A stretch of DNA of 46,422 nt from a virus, in IMG/VR virus record IMGVR_UViG_3300030098_003590, positions 3,752 through 50,173 of that record; one strand, given 5' to 3'. Numbering within the stretch: the stretch's first letter is position 1; the number at the start of each line of letters is the position of its first letter. A model generated the notes under the pieces. It had not been told where the DNA came from. It made no database searches and worked only from the letters and a program-made list of their open reading frames with translations. This document shows positions 24,825-32,914 of the stretch, in pieces. A program made the translations under genes and the position numbers.

Positions 24825-25889
24825 TCAATGACCCCTTAGTTTCTGCAATTGTGCTTCCAACTTAGCCTGTTTCTTAGCCATCTTACGCTCTTTTCGTAGC
24901 GTTCTGCGACTCTTTTGTGGCGTTGGATTCTGCGATTGCTTACGAGTTTTAATCTCCTTAGAAGCCTCCATAAGCATAGAGATATGCTCAGGTTTTGTGC
25001 TATCAACCAGCATTTCTAAGCGAGTTGCGATAGCCCCGTATGGCCGATTAAATCGGTTTCGAGCCTCATCAATTGAAAGTTCGTAAAAGTTTAGAACAAG
25101 GTCATAATCCTGTTCTTTTGTCCAACGAGGTGCATATTTCTTACCCTTGTTTCCATGAGTCTTTTTCTTCTTAGGAGTCTTTTTGGTCTTTGTTGGCTGA
25201 ACGCTCTTTAGAGTAGCAAATTGCCGAATAATTGTTTCGGGCTTTCGCAAATTCAAAGCCAATGCTTCTTCAACTGTTTCACAGTCACGAATCATTTGGA
25301 GTTCAGCAATAGTCATTCGACCACGCTTTGCTTTCTTTTGTTTCTTTTCGACAACTGGTTGATTCTTAGCCTTTTTCTTAAGAGAATAGAATCTTTGTTC
25401 AACCGCACGTTCTGTGCGATTAAGACCTAATGATAATGCTTCTCTAGCATTAGCGCACAAACCAATCTTTGCATCTTCTTCTTTTGTCCATTTCCTAACT
25501 TGTCTTTTCATTTTCTTCATCTCCTTCTTTATTTTTTTCTTTTTTGTTTTTATCTGTTCTTCTACCTTTTCTTCTTGTTGAATCTGTTTAACAACAAAAT
25601 CAACATCATCATCTCGAATAATTCTTTGGAATTGTTCTTTAAATCCCGTAATTATCTGTGAAGTCTTAAAGTTATTTAGAAACATAGCCTGAATAAAATC
25701 AGTCTGTTCCTGCGTAAATTCTTTAGCAATATCAACATTCATTAATTCTTTATACTTAGCAGAACAACCACTACTATGTCGTTTTGTTCCATGTTTAGCA
25801 TTTATTTCCTTAGCAACATTAGCCCATGTTAGCCCTTTTGCTCTTGAAATAATCAATGTTGCAATTTCATCATTTGTCCATTTACTCAT
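24825..25889 (-). CDS. Myb/SANT-repeat DNA-binding protein, Lys-rich
   Basis: 354 residues with three or four Myb/SANT-like units: KWTNDEIATLIISRAKGLTWANVAKEIN (start), RKWTKEEDAKIGLCANAREALSLGLNRTERAVEQRF (about 135), a variant at about 190 (MTIAELQMIRDCETVEEALALNLRKPETIIRQFATLKS), and RWTKEQDYDLVLNFYELSIDEARNRFNRPYGAIATRLEML (about 255). Linkers are Lys-rich (KTKKKKIKKEMKKMKR) and the C-terminus is basic. This is a multi-repeat DNA-binding design of the kind used by eukaryotic regulators. It lies between the JAB and E1 genes, overlapping E1 by 4 nt. A regulator or DNA-compacting role is possible. Confidence 0.75.
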   Translation of the reverse strand: MSKWTNDEIATLIISRAKGLTWANVAKEINAKHGTKRHSSGCSAKYKELMNVDIAKEFTQEQTDFIQAMFLNNFKTSQIITGFKEQFQRIIRDDDVDFVVKQIQQEEKVEEQIKTKKKKIKKEMKKMKRQVRKWTKEEDAKIGLCANAREALSLGLNRTERAVEQRFYSLKKKAKNQPVVEKKQKKAKRGRMTIAELQMIRDCETVEEALALNLRKPETIIRQFATLKSVQPTKTKKTPKKKKTHGNKGKKYAPRWTKEQDYDLVLNFYELSIDEARNRFNRPYGAIATRLEMLVDSTKPEHISMLMEASKEIKTRKQSQNPTPQKSRRTLRKERKMAKKQAKLEAQLQKLRGH

Positions 25890-26443
25890 ACATTCACCAC
25901 CATATATTCTCTCACTTGTTCTTCATTGAAATATCTTTGAATCCATTGTGCGCCTAATCCTGCAATTGCGACTTGCATGAAATGAACATTACTATTTGTT
26001 CCATCCCATGAATCCCCTTGACAAGAATAACTTCTATCATCTCCTGCTAAAAGCATATCGTACATCTTTGGGTCTGCTTTGTGCGACACAAGCGCAGCGT
26101 TTCTACCCTGCGCTCTAAGGTCAAGCCATTTAAGGCTTGTGTTGTATAAAGTTCGTCTTACTCCAATGTTATCCACGCAACAAATCACAAGGTCATAGCC
26201 TTCCATTTGTTTTTCAGTTAAAACTGGGTATTTACTGAAAGTAGTAACAGATTCATAGGAATCCATCATTACTTGAGCCTTATTTTGCCCAACGTGTCCT
26301 TTCTTAAAGTTTTGATAGGGTAAATTTTTTGTTTCTACATTATCAGGGTCAGCCACATGAATGCGGTAAAGACCAACTTTATCCAAAATAGGAATTAGAA
26401 AACTTCCAATTCCACCTGCTCCAATTACTAATATCTTTCTCAT
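25886..26443 (-). CDS. E1-like (ThiF/MoeB) adenylyltransferase, short
   Basis: 185 residues. Gly-rich ATP loop VIGAGGIGSFL (G8-G13), ADPDNVETKNLPYQNF (D32, D34, N40, Q44), VGQNK (K55) and CCVDN (D91) follow the ThiF/E1 fold. The Arg of the usual N-L-x-R-Q motif is Tyr43, which may affect adenylation. C141 in RSYSCQGDSW is a candidate catalytic cysteine. E1-like enzymes activate the C-terminal Gly of ubiquitin-like proteins. It is encoded in one operon with JAB. An alternative is a role in a small-molecule pathway, but no partner biosynthesis genes are present. Confidence 0.82.
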   Translation of the reverse strand: MRKILVIGAGGIGSFLIPILDKVGLYRIHVADPDNVETKNLPYQNFKKGHVGQNKAQVMMDSYESVTTFSKYPVLTEKQMEGYDLVICCVDNIGVRRTLYNTSLKWLDLRAQGRNAALVSHKADPKMYDMLLAGDDRSYSCQGDSWDGTNSNVHFMQVAIAGLGAQWIQRYFNEEQVREYMVVNV

Positions 26444-26455
26444 ATTTATTCCTCC

Positions 26456-26752
26456 TCAACCAAATAGGTGATTTCCGCCACCATTGTTAATTTTGTTCGA
26501 CATTTCATTGTCTTGATGATTAATGACATCCTGCAACAAACCAAATTTAACCAAAAACATATCATCTAGTTCTTTGGCTTGTAGTCTGACTAATGCTGAT
26601 GCAGGGAAAAGAATAATACCTTCGTGATTATTCCTTACTCCTACCATATCTGAAAACATGGCATTACCTACCACTAATTCTCCAGATACCGTATGATGTT
26701 CGTATTTGTTTTCGCTATTCTTTGTATAGTATGTTAATTCTACATGATTCAT
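26456..26752 (-). CDS. Unrecognised protein next to E1 (98 aa), C-terminal GGG
   Basis: Strand-rich first half (NHVELTYYTKNSENKYEHHTVSGELVVGN, GIILFPASALVRLQ), then a helix, then a polar tail NNGGGNHLFG. The GGG five residues from the end makes it a weak alternative for a tagged substrate or ubiquitin-like protein, to be tested against the better candidate at 32915. It is 12 nt upstream of E1. Confidence 0.5.
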   Translation of the reverse strand: MNHVELTYYTKNSENKYEHHTVSGELVVGNAMFSDMVGVRNNHEGIILFPASALVRLQAKELDDMFLVKFGLLQDVINHQDNEMSNKINNGGGNHLFG

Positions 26753-26754
26753 AA

Positions 26755-26913
26755 TTATTCACCTCTCCATTCAAGGTATTCTTCTGGTGTCAATACTTTT
26801 TCCATAATGGATAAGAAAAAACCAGATACTTCTTTTCTTTTTTCCTTTCTTCCGACATCTCTAATATATTCTATTAGTTGTTCTAGTTCAAAAATTAATT
26901 GTTTATCGTTCAT
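26755..26913 (-). CDS. Small helical protein (52 aa)
   Basis: One long amphipathic helix (LIFELEQLIEYIRDVGRKEKRKEVSGFFLSIMEKVL), then TPEEYLEWRGE. ATG at 26913 follows the common GGAGGAATAAAT leader. Unknown function. Confidence 0.55.
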   Translation of the reverse strand: MNDKQLIFELEQLIEYIRDVGRKEKRKEVSGFFLSIMEKVLTPEEYLEWRGE

Positions 26914-26915
26914 AT

Positions 26916-27188
26916 TTATTCCTCCTTCTTTTTCTTTCTTTGTTTTCTTTTTCTTTGTGCTTGTTTAGTTTTACGCATAGTAGTGGTCATTAAATCAATA
27001 GCCATTTTTCTGTTTGCTTCCTGAATAGGGTCATCTGATTTTTCAGGAACAACCCTCATTGGTATTGTTCCATGCTTTTTTCTTCTCTCTACGCATTTAG
27101 CGCACATACACGCATCTGCTGTAATAACTTGAGTTCCTCTATTTTGTAGTTCTGTAATCATTTCTTCAAAACTCATTTTTTTCTTCAT
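26916..27188 (-). CDS. Small Cys-containing, Lys/Arg-tailed protein (90 aa)
   Basis: ATG at 27188 with GAGGG upstream; longer starts run through the MazG-like gene. CMCAKC (residues about 27-32) may bind metal. The last 25 residues are almost all Lys, Arg, Gln and Glu, suggesting nucleic-acid contact. Confidence 0.5.
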   Translation of the reverse strand: MKKKMSFEEMITELQNRGTQVITADACMCAKCVERRKKHGTIPMRVVPEKSDDPIQEANRKMAIDLMTTTMRKTKQAQRKRKQRKKKKEE

Positions 27189-27198
27189 GCTGATTCCC

Positions 27199-27522
27199 TC
27201 AAAAAGTTTTGCCATGCATAAATTCACGGCTTTCGTTATAGTCCATCTTTGCGATAATTGCTCCTGCAACATCTAAGTCTTTACCAAAGGCGTAATCCAT
27301 AATACGAATTACTGCATCGGCTAATTCTTCTTCAAGATTAGTAAATTCAATTATCTTATTTGATGAAGGATTACCTTCACGCAAAGCCTCCAATGCTTCG
27401 CTTATTTCAGCGTGGATTAAAGCCATTCTTTCGCCATCATTTACTTCATCTTTCCAGAAGCCATGATTAACTGCATTCTTATATACTTTCTTTGCTATTC
27501 TATTCCATTCTTTTTCAAACAT
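27199..27522 (-). CDS. MazG-like nucleotide pyrophosphohydrolase
   Basis: About 107 residues. ALIHAEISEALEAL and LEEELADAVIRIMDYA carry the EExxE-x(n)-ExxD metal-binding helices of the MazG/all-alpha NTP-PPase family. ATG at 27522 follows GGAGTGATAAA. Viral MazG-like enzymes can clean dNTP pools or alter host alarmone. Together with the class II RNR it points to nucleotide supply. Confidence 0.8.
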   Translation of the reverse strand: MFEKEWNRIAKKVYKNAVNHGFWKDEVNDGERMALIHAEISEALEALREGNPSSNKIIEFTNLEEELADAVIRIMDYAFGKDLDVAGAIIAKMDYNESREFMHGKTF

Positions 27523-27526
27523 TTTA

Positions 27527-27877
27527 TCACTCCGTTCTGTTATTGTATTCTCCATATAATCTAAAAGATTCAATGGTAGGGTAAGTGCTTTGATACATAG
27601 GGTTGTTTCTAATTAATCTCGCTTGCATAGTTCTATGAAAAGACCTATACTCCAATAGATTTGGAAAACTAGGAGAATCACGATTCGTGTCTAAAAAACT
27701 ATACAATTTATTATGATAATCTAGTTTGCTTTTTATTTCGTTAGGAACTGCTCTTTCTGAGTGTCTTTCAGGAAGACCATCATATTCTTCGTCTGTTAGT
27801 AATTTGCTTTCATAAACATCTTTACAAGCATAGATTATACCTAAATTATAAATATCACTTGCTCTTGTTCTAATCAC
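27527..27877 (-). CDS. Unrecognised protein (116 aa)
   Basis: Begins IRTRASDIYNLGIIYACKDVYESKLLTDEEYDGLPERH, then a Tyr/Arg/Asn-rich stretch. No motif. Ends 5 nt before the MazG-like start. Confidence 0.5.
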   Translation of the reverse strand: MIRTRASDIYNLGIIYACKDVYESKLLTDEEYDGLPERHSERAVPNEIKSKLDYHNKLYSFLDTNRDSPSFPNLLEYRSFHRTMQARLIRNNPMYQSTYPTIESFRLYGEYNNRTE

Positions 27878-27879
27878 TA

Positions 27880-28080
27880 TTATTCCTCCTCACTTGGTTT
27901 ATCTCGAAGATACTCATGTTTAAACTTCTTCGCTAAATGAAGGCATTCAAATTTAGTATTCTCATTTATATCTTCACCACGCTGAACCTTTAGACTAAAA
28001 AGCCATTCTGCAATATGATTTGTAGATACTCCATCATCCAGCATAGCACTTAATTGACTCATCTTTCCCATTTTATTCAC
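27880..28080 (-). CDS. Small protein (66 aa)
   Basis: Helical with a possible HTH-like segment (LSAMLDDGVSTNHIAEWLFSLKVQ) and an acidic end PSEEE. Overlaps the TFB stop by 8 nt, so it is co-translated with TFB. Confidence 0.5.
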   Translation of the reverse strand: MNKMGKMSQLSAMLDDGVSTNHIAEWLFSLKVQRGEDINENTKFECLHLAKKFKHEYLRDKPSEEE

Positions 28081-28930
28081 CTAATTCACTTAATTGTTTT
28101 CCTTTTACTTGACTGGCATTTTCAAGACCAACCATGCCAAGTATTTCTTTGGTCTGTCTCCAAATAACCCACCGAGAGAATCCTGTTTTCTCGGAGAGTA
28201 ATTTATCTTTGATTGAAGTATTGACATTCATCTTAGCAGCAATCCAAATAATTGCTGCATAGTATGACCTGCCCTTGTTAAAGGTGTTCTTTTCTACTTT
28301 TGCTTCAAAGAACTCCAATACTTTCAAACATTGTCTCCTAAATTCCAAATCATCACTTACCTTAGATAAGGTCTGCTCAAGTTGGTATTGAGGATTAATT
28401 GGAGTGTAGTTTGCACTATTGCGATATAACTGATTAATTTTCCTAACGAGCCTTTTCACAGACTTTTCATTAGGATTAAATTCAGCCATAACATCTTTCA
28501 TAGGATGAGGTGTTCCGTTTTCTTTTAACGCATAGAAAACAAGAGCCGTTGCTCTCGATTCATAACTACTCCTACCAAAGATGTTTTTGTTATGGACTTC
28601 CATATACAGTTTCTCAACTCTATCATTTAATTTTAGGTTCGGTGCAACATGGGATAAAACCATATTACAATGCATCAATCCCTTTTGAATATGTTGAGGG
28701 ATGACACTATTCTTTCCGAACTTATTAAACTTGAAAGAACCTTTACCAGTAATAACTGAACCCAGTTTGCCTTTATCTGGTGAGTGCTTAACATTACCTA
28801 CTTTATCCAAAATATGAACTGTTTCTTCAAACAATTCTTGAACTAAAACTAAGCCACATTGAGCACAAACTCTTTCTCCAAGAGTTTCGTCAAAAACATT
28901 CTCTTTACAACCACATTCATCGCAAATCAT
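28073..28930 (-). CDS. tfb: Transcription initiation factor TFB (TFIIB family)
   Basis: About 285 residues. N-terminal zinc ribbon CDECGCKENVFDETLGERVC-AQC, followed by a linker that is the B-reader region and two cyclin-like repeats (about 95-185, with MHCNMVLSHVAPNLKLNDRV ... SYESRATALVFYAL; and about 195-285, with DLEFRRQCLKVLEFF ... YAAIIWIAAKMNV). The C-terminal HTH (LSEKTGFSRWVIWRQT) would read the BRE. ATG at 28930 is preferred over 28951. A virus TFB would direct host RNA polymerase to viral promoters. Confidence 0.92.
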   Translation of the reverse strand: MICDECGCKENVFDETLGERVCAQCGLVLVQELFEETVHILDKVGNVKHSPDKGKLGSVITGKGSFKFNKFGKNSVIPQHIQKGLMHCNMVLSHVAPNLKLNDRVEKLYMEVHNKNIFGRSSYESRATALVFYALKENGTPHPMKDVMAEFNPNEKSVKRLVRKINQLYRNSANYTPINPQYQLEQTLSKVSDDLEFRRQCLKVLEFFEAKVEKNTFNKGRSYYAAIIWIAAKMNVNTSIKDKLLSEKTGFSRWVIWRQTKEILGMVGLENASQVKGKQLSELGE

Positions 28931-30068
28931 TATTATCAATCCTATATTCATTTGGTTCAGCCTTAAGATAAGACCTAATTGTATTAACTATATTTATTGT
29001 GTGAAAATCATTGATAAGTGCTAATGCTCTTGTTGCGAATTGGTCGCCTAATGGGGAACCCTCGGCCATATTGTCAATACAAATCGGCCCTTGCCATTTA
29101 GGGTCTGTAAATATTTTAAACTTCTCTCCTTCTTCATTTTCATCAACACTGACATTAGGTTGCCATACAAATGTAGATACCATTTGAATACCAGACTTAT
29201 ATCGGTTGTTAGTGAGTTTCCAATCATAATGTTTGCCTCTAACAAAGAGAGTAGTCAATGTTCCATCTTCACCATATTTTGCTGCAATCTTTCCAGCGTG
29301 TTGCTTCAACAAATCAGCGACTAATTCTAATGCTCTTGCATCAACAATATCCTGCATACGGTTTTGCATCAAGAACGCTCGCATGACCTTATCCTCCGCC
29401 TTCGATGGTTCACGACCCATTAACTTAGTATATAGTTTCTTTGGCCCTAATGTTTTCCAACTACCACGTTTTTTACCATGAAGATAAAAATTACAAAAGG
29501 AATCTAATTGGGAAGGAGTAATCTCTCCCCAAATACCATCACTAATTTCCATAGCAAGCATCTTATCATCAATCTGAACAACATTCAAGCGAACATCTTG
29601 TTGCACCATATTATCATAAAAATGATAAGGAGCACGATTTTCAAGGCAATACTTGACATTTTCTGGTAAATCAAGTGTTGCATACAATGAAGATAATAGC
29701 GTTGCGCCATCCTTTTCAAAACAAGCCTTGTAAGTAATTCTTGCTAATGCAGAACAAATGGTTGCTAAACTGTATGACTTGCCATTTAATTGATAACGAA
29801 TGCCTTCTCTTGATAGAACAACAGGACATTGTTCAATGAATACAATATGGTGAAATTGTTCATCAAAACTATTTGGATTTGTCCAACGGTTTTTCTTTCT
29901 TGGCGAAATAATATTTCTCCAAAATCTTTCAAGTCCTGCTTGAATCGGGTCTTTCGCTTGTCTAAGGAAAGATACTCTTTGTTCTGGAGCAAAGCAAAAA
30001 GTTTCGCAAGTAACATTACATTCATAATAGCCTGAACTGTCATCGGGCTTACTTATTCTTAATTTCAT
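28917..30068 (-). CDS. Unrecognised large protein (383 aa)
   Basis: Soluble, mixed alpha/beta, overlapping the TFB start by 14 nt. Contains several recurring-looking basic segments (WRNIISPRKKNRW, KKRGSWKTLGPKKLYTKLMGREPSKAEDKVMRAF) and aromatic-rich strands near the C-terminus (DWKLTNNRYKSGIQMVSTFVWQPN). No Walker, zinc or nuclease motif was found. Its pairing with TFB might mean a role in transcription or late gene control. Confidence 0.55.
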   Translation of the reverse strand: MKLRISKPDDSSGYYECNVTCETFCFAPEQRVSFLRQAKDPIQAGLERFWRNIISPRKKNRWTNPNSFDEQFHHIVFIEQCPVVLSREGIRYQLNGKSYSLATICSALARITYKACFEKDGATLLSSLYATLDLPENVKYCLENRAPYHFYDNMVQQDVRLNVVQIDDKMLAMEISDGIWGEITPSQLDSFCNFYLHGKKRGSWKTLGPKKLYTKLMGREPSKAEDKVMRAFLMQNRMQDIVDARALELVADLLKQHAGKIAAKYGEDGTLTTLFVRGKHYDWKLTNNRYKSGIQMVSTFVWQPNVSVDENEEGEKFKIFTDPKWQGPICIDNMAEGSPLGDQFATRALALINDFHTINIVNTIRSYLKAEPNEYRIDNNDLR

Positions 30069-30072
30069 ATTA

Positions 30073-30234
30073 TCACATCATATAGACATTTTTGTCATCA
30101 TTATCACACTTATCGTGTATTTCATTCTTAATTTCGTGGGCTAACAAAAGTTGCCCTCCACACACACGACAGCGTGTGGCTATTTGTTTATTGCTCCTCT
30201 TATTGAGGACATATTTGGGATTCTTCTCTTTCAT
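30073..30234 (-). CDS. Small basic zinc-type protein (53 aa)
   Basis: ATG at 30234, TGA at 30073. Basic N-terminus (MKEKNPKYVLNKRSNKQI) then CRVCGG and a later KCDND: three Cys, possibly with one His (HEIKNEIH), could bind zinc. It overlaps the upstream gene by 35 nt. Confidence 0.5.
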   Translation of the reverse strand: MKEKNPKYVLNKRSNKQIATRCRVCGGQLLLAHEIKNEIHDKCDNDDKNVYMM

Positions 30235-30571
30235 GCCAATGCCCCAGTTTTATTTTCATATCCATTCTAATTTTACATAAAGGGCAATCTTCTTCGTCTT
30301 CGCAGTTTGCCTCATAATATTCTATTGCTGCTCTCATTTTGACATATTCTTTCTTTAGATATTGAGTGAAGCCCATGTGAATGGCTTCTTCAATTTCCCA
30401 CAGACATTTCATCACAGTAGTATTTAGTCTATATATTTTTTCGTCGTCATCCATGTAAGAATTACAGACATTCATTGCCATTCCTATTTTCTTTAGAGAT
30501 TCATCAGATAAGTCTCTACATATTATTGTTATTGTTTCTAAATACTCTTCATAATTTTTGAAGAGTTTCAT
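30200..30571 (-). CDS. Unrecognised helical protein with C-terminal Cys/His (123 aa)
   Basis: Helical for most of its length (LFKNYEEYLETITIICRDLSDESLKKIGMAMNVCN). The C-terminal part has CEDEEDCPLCKI and later HWHEREESQIC, a possible zinc site. Ten bases from the RNR stop. Confidence 0.5.
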   Translation of the reverse strand: MKLFKNYEEYLETITIICRDLSDESLKKIGMAMNVCNSYMDDDEKIYRLNTTVMKCLWEIEEAIHMGFTQYLKKEYVKMRAAIEYYEANCEDEEDCPLCKIRMDMKIKLGHWHEREESQICPQ

Positions 30572-30580
30572 TTAATCACC

Positions 30581-32446
30581 TTAAATTTCGCAAGCACCGC
30601 CAGCACAGGCTAATTCGCCAGATAGGTCAGTATCATCTTGTAATTCTTGAACCATAGTTAAATCAACATCTTTCAATGATTCAGTCAATTTATCATATGT
30701 TTCTTTATTACAGGTTTCAAACGGTGCTTGAGTATATGTTCCGCCATCATAAGGCAAAACGGATAAGCCGTTGTAATAGTGGCGATTTAGCCACATCCAA
30801 TCGGCTACTGTTTCCCATTCATCTTCTTTAATAGAAATTGTAGCGGAAACATTGTGAGTATTTAATCCATCATTGTGCCCTGCACGAACCCAACGAATAC
30901 TAAAATTCTTTACTCGCTCTAATAAATCAAATACTGATTCATGTCGAGTAATCGCCCCTTTAGGTGCTTTTTGTGGAACTGAAATAACTGCCTGTTCGTG
31001 CGGATTGAAAAACTCATCTTCAACCAGTTCAGGATGGTTCTTAGAAAGATAACCATAGATTGCTTCATTCTTACCAACACGCAAACGACGAATATAATAT
31101 TCATCGTGATAAGCATGAATACCCGAAGAAGTTCCTAAAACAAGAGAAGTCGTTCCCGCAGGTTTTACACAGGTTGTTCTTGAAGCAGGATTAATACCAA
31201 TTAACTTAGCAACCTTTTCATTCTCTTTCTTTACTTCATAGGCGGCCATTTCTAAATCAAGATTTTCAACAATATTTGAAGCAATACCTGTCATGGAAAC
31301 GCCTAACAAAGCATCTTTTTCAGTTGCCTTTCTCCATACTTCTCTAAGATAGTGAAAATCAGTATATCCAGCCTGTAATGTTCCTAAAAACGCTGCGGCT
31401 GATACTCTTGATTCTAAATCTGCTTGGTCTATAATATCTGAGGCATTTACTTCAGTTAAGTTGCAAAATTGATATGGTCGTAATGCAATTTCACAACATG
31501 GGTTTGTTCCCCAGTCTTTATCATTATTAAAATAAATTCCAGGTTCTCCTGAACCAGATGCTTTAATTCTATTCCACAAATCCATAAAGAAATCTCTTGT
31601 TACTCTATGTCGTAGTAATACTGCTGAATTGTTTGCTCTTCCTCTTTGAGGATTGTTTTCCCACCAATTACCAGATTTACAAGCAATCATTTCATGGTCA
31701 TCTGCTGAAAATAAACTAATCATAGCGGCTCTCCTAATCCCTCCACTAAGAACAGCATCAGCAATATGGCACATAATATCATGTGCTTGAATTGGTTTCA
31801 ACATAGAACCATTAGGAATGTTTTGAAGCATACCTTCAATTTTAACGAGACATTCTCTTAATGGTTGTGGGCCTGGCGCTTTTCCACCAGAAGTTTTCAA
31901 AAGAGAACCTTTTGGTCTAATATCAGAATAATCAAATGTAGGTGTAGATGTTCTAATACCAGTATAACATTCCATTAGAATCTTTACTGCATCAGCCCAA
32001 CCTTCTATTGAATCATTAACTAAATATCGTCTTTGACGATTTGGATTAGGATGTTGAATAGGAGTCATCAATTCAACGTGGTGTCGTTGAACTGAATAGC
32101 CTACGCCTGTTCCTCCTAACAATAAGAACATAGCCTCGCTAAAAGCGATGTGAGTATCAATTGGCATATAAGCACAATTATAGACCCGATTAGGGCTAAT
32201 TTCAATTGGCTTACCACCGAATTGCATAGAACGCATAGAAGGCAATACCTTCTTGGTCTTTACAAAGTGAGTATAAACATCACGAATATCCTTTTCAAGT
32301 TGCGGATAAGTTTTAATATGCATTTGCATATTTCTTTCTACAATTTCATCCCACGTTTCTCTTCGTAAGTCATTGGGCTTGTATTTTGCATATTTCATGT
32401 GAACTGTAATATCTGATAAAATTTTCTTATTTGGGGCTTGAGTCAT
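30581..32446 (-). CDS. nrdJ: Class II (B12-dependent) ribonucleotide reductase
   Basis: About 621 residues. NPCCEIALRPYQFCNLTEVN holds the active-site cysteine loop; LPSMRSMQFGG, VYNCAYMPI, LLLGGTGVGYSVQ, IRPKGSLLKTSGGKAPGP and KPAGTTSLVLGTSSGIHAYHDEYYIRRLRV are the RNR barrel motifs. The C-terminus is LACAGGACEI, with the redox pair in a C-x4-C arrangement as in the monomeric RTPR type. No class I or III partner subunit is nearby, consistent with adenosylcobalamin chemistry. ATG at 32446 has AGGTG upstream. It supplies deoxynucleotides for viral DNA. Confidence 0.93.
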   Translation of the reverse strand: MTQAPNKKILSDITVHMKYAKYKPNDLRRETWDEIVERNMQMHIKTYPQLEKDIRDVYTHFVKTKKVLPSMRSMQFGGKPIEISPNRVYNCAYMPIDTHIAFSEAMFLLLGGTGVGYSVQRHHVELMTPIQHPNPNRQRRYLVNDSIEGWADAVKILMECYTGIRTSTPTFDYSDIRPKGSLLKTSGGKAPGPQPLRECLVKIEGMLQNIPNGSMLKPIQAHDIMCHIADAVLSGGIRRAAMISLFSADDHEMIACKSGNWWENNPQRGRANNSAVLLRHRVTRDFFMDLWNRIKASGSGEPGIYFNNDKDWGTNPCCEIALRPYQFCNLTEVNASDIIDQADLESRVSAAAFLGTLQAGYTDFHYLREVWRKATEKDALLGVSMTGIASNIVENLDLEMAAYEVKKENEKVAKLIGINPASRTTCVKPAGTTSLVLGTSSGIHAYHDEYYIRRLRVGKNEAIYGYLSKNHPELVEDEFFNPHEQAVISVPQKAPKGAITRHESVFDLLERVKNFSIRWVRAGHNDGLNTHNVSATISIKEDEWETVADWMWLNRHYYNGLSVLPYDGGTYTQAPFETCNKETYDKLTESLKDVDLTMVQELQDDTDLSGELACAGGACEI

Positions 32447-32448
32447 AT

Positions 32449-32829
32449 TTAACACCTGTATTTACTTCTTTTAGGTAATTCTGAAAGGTCTGAAAATGAG
32501 GACAACCAACGGCTTCCGTCTGTTATCACCCATTCTTTTTCTTCAAGGAATACCCAGTCCTTAAAATGCAGGATAGCATCTTTACCGCAAGTATTCAACA
32601 ATTCATCTGTTGATGAAAATGTTTGCCCTGCGTATTCTATCCGAGTCTGCCCGTCTGCATAAATATACCCCCTGTTGCCCATAGCGAGGACATGGCGGGT
32701 TGCGTAAAAATCGGGCTTTACTACTGCTAAACCATTTATCTCAATAGCGGAGGAATATCTCCATCCTTTGAGGTTTAGCATTATTTTTAATCCATTTATG
32801 TCAATAAAATTGAATAGGTCGGGTGTCAT
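32449..32829 (-). CDS. Unrecognised protein upstream of RNR (126 aa)
   Basis: Strand-rich, with DLFNFIDINGLKIMLNLKGWRYSSAIEINGLAVVKPDF and IEYAGQTFSSTDELLNT; C-terminus LPKRSKYRC. The start is uncertain: GTG 32832 or ATG 32829, since the upstream side is a terminator hairpin. It has no promoter sequence recognised. Confidence 0.5.
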   Translation of the reverse strand: MTPDLFNFIDINGLKIMLNLKGWRYSSAIEINGLAVVKPDFYATRHVLAMGNRGYIYADGQTRIEYAGQTFSSTDELLNTCGKDAILHFKDWVFLEEKEWVITDGSRWLSSFSDLSELPKRSKYRC

Positions 32830-32840
32830 CACCCAAAAAA

Positions 32841-32879
32841 GGGGATAGCGTAAGGAGGATTATTCCTAACGCTACCCCC
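32841..32879 (-). terminator. Strong hairpin plus T-run terminator
   Basis: GGGGATAGCGTAAGGA and TCCTAACGCTACCCCC form a 16-bp near-perfect stem with a 7-nt loop. On the minus strand it is followed by six T, then the gene at 32449. It ends transcription from the ubiquitin-like gene, or lets a fraction run on. Confidence 0.8.
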
Positions 32880-32914
32880 AATGTGGTTTGGAAAAGTAGT
32901 GAAAACAATTACAA

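Noticed and set aside
26456-26752. 98-aa protein as the main ubiquitin-like protein (GGG near the end)
   Set aside because: The pattern does not show a beta-grasp end, and GGG is followed by a 5-residue tail. The 32915 protein fits better; kept as an alternative only.
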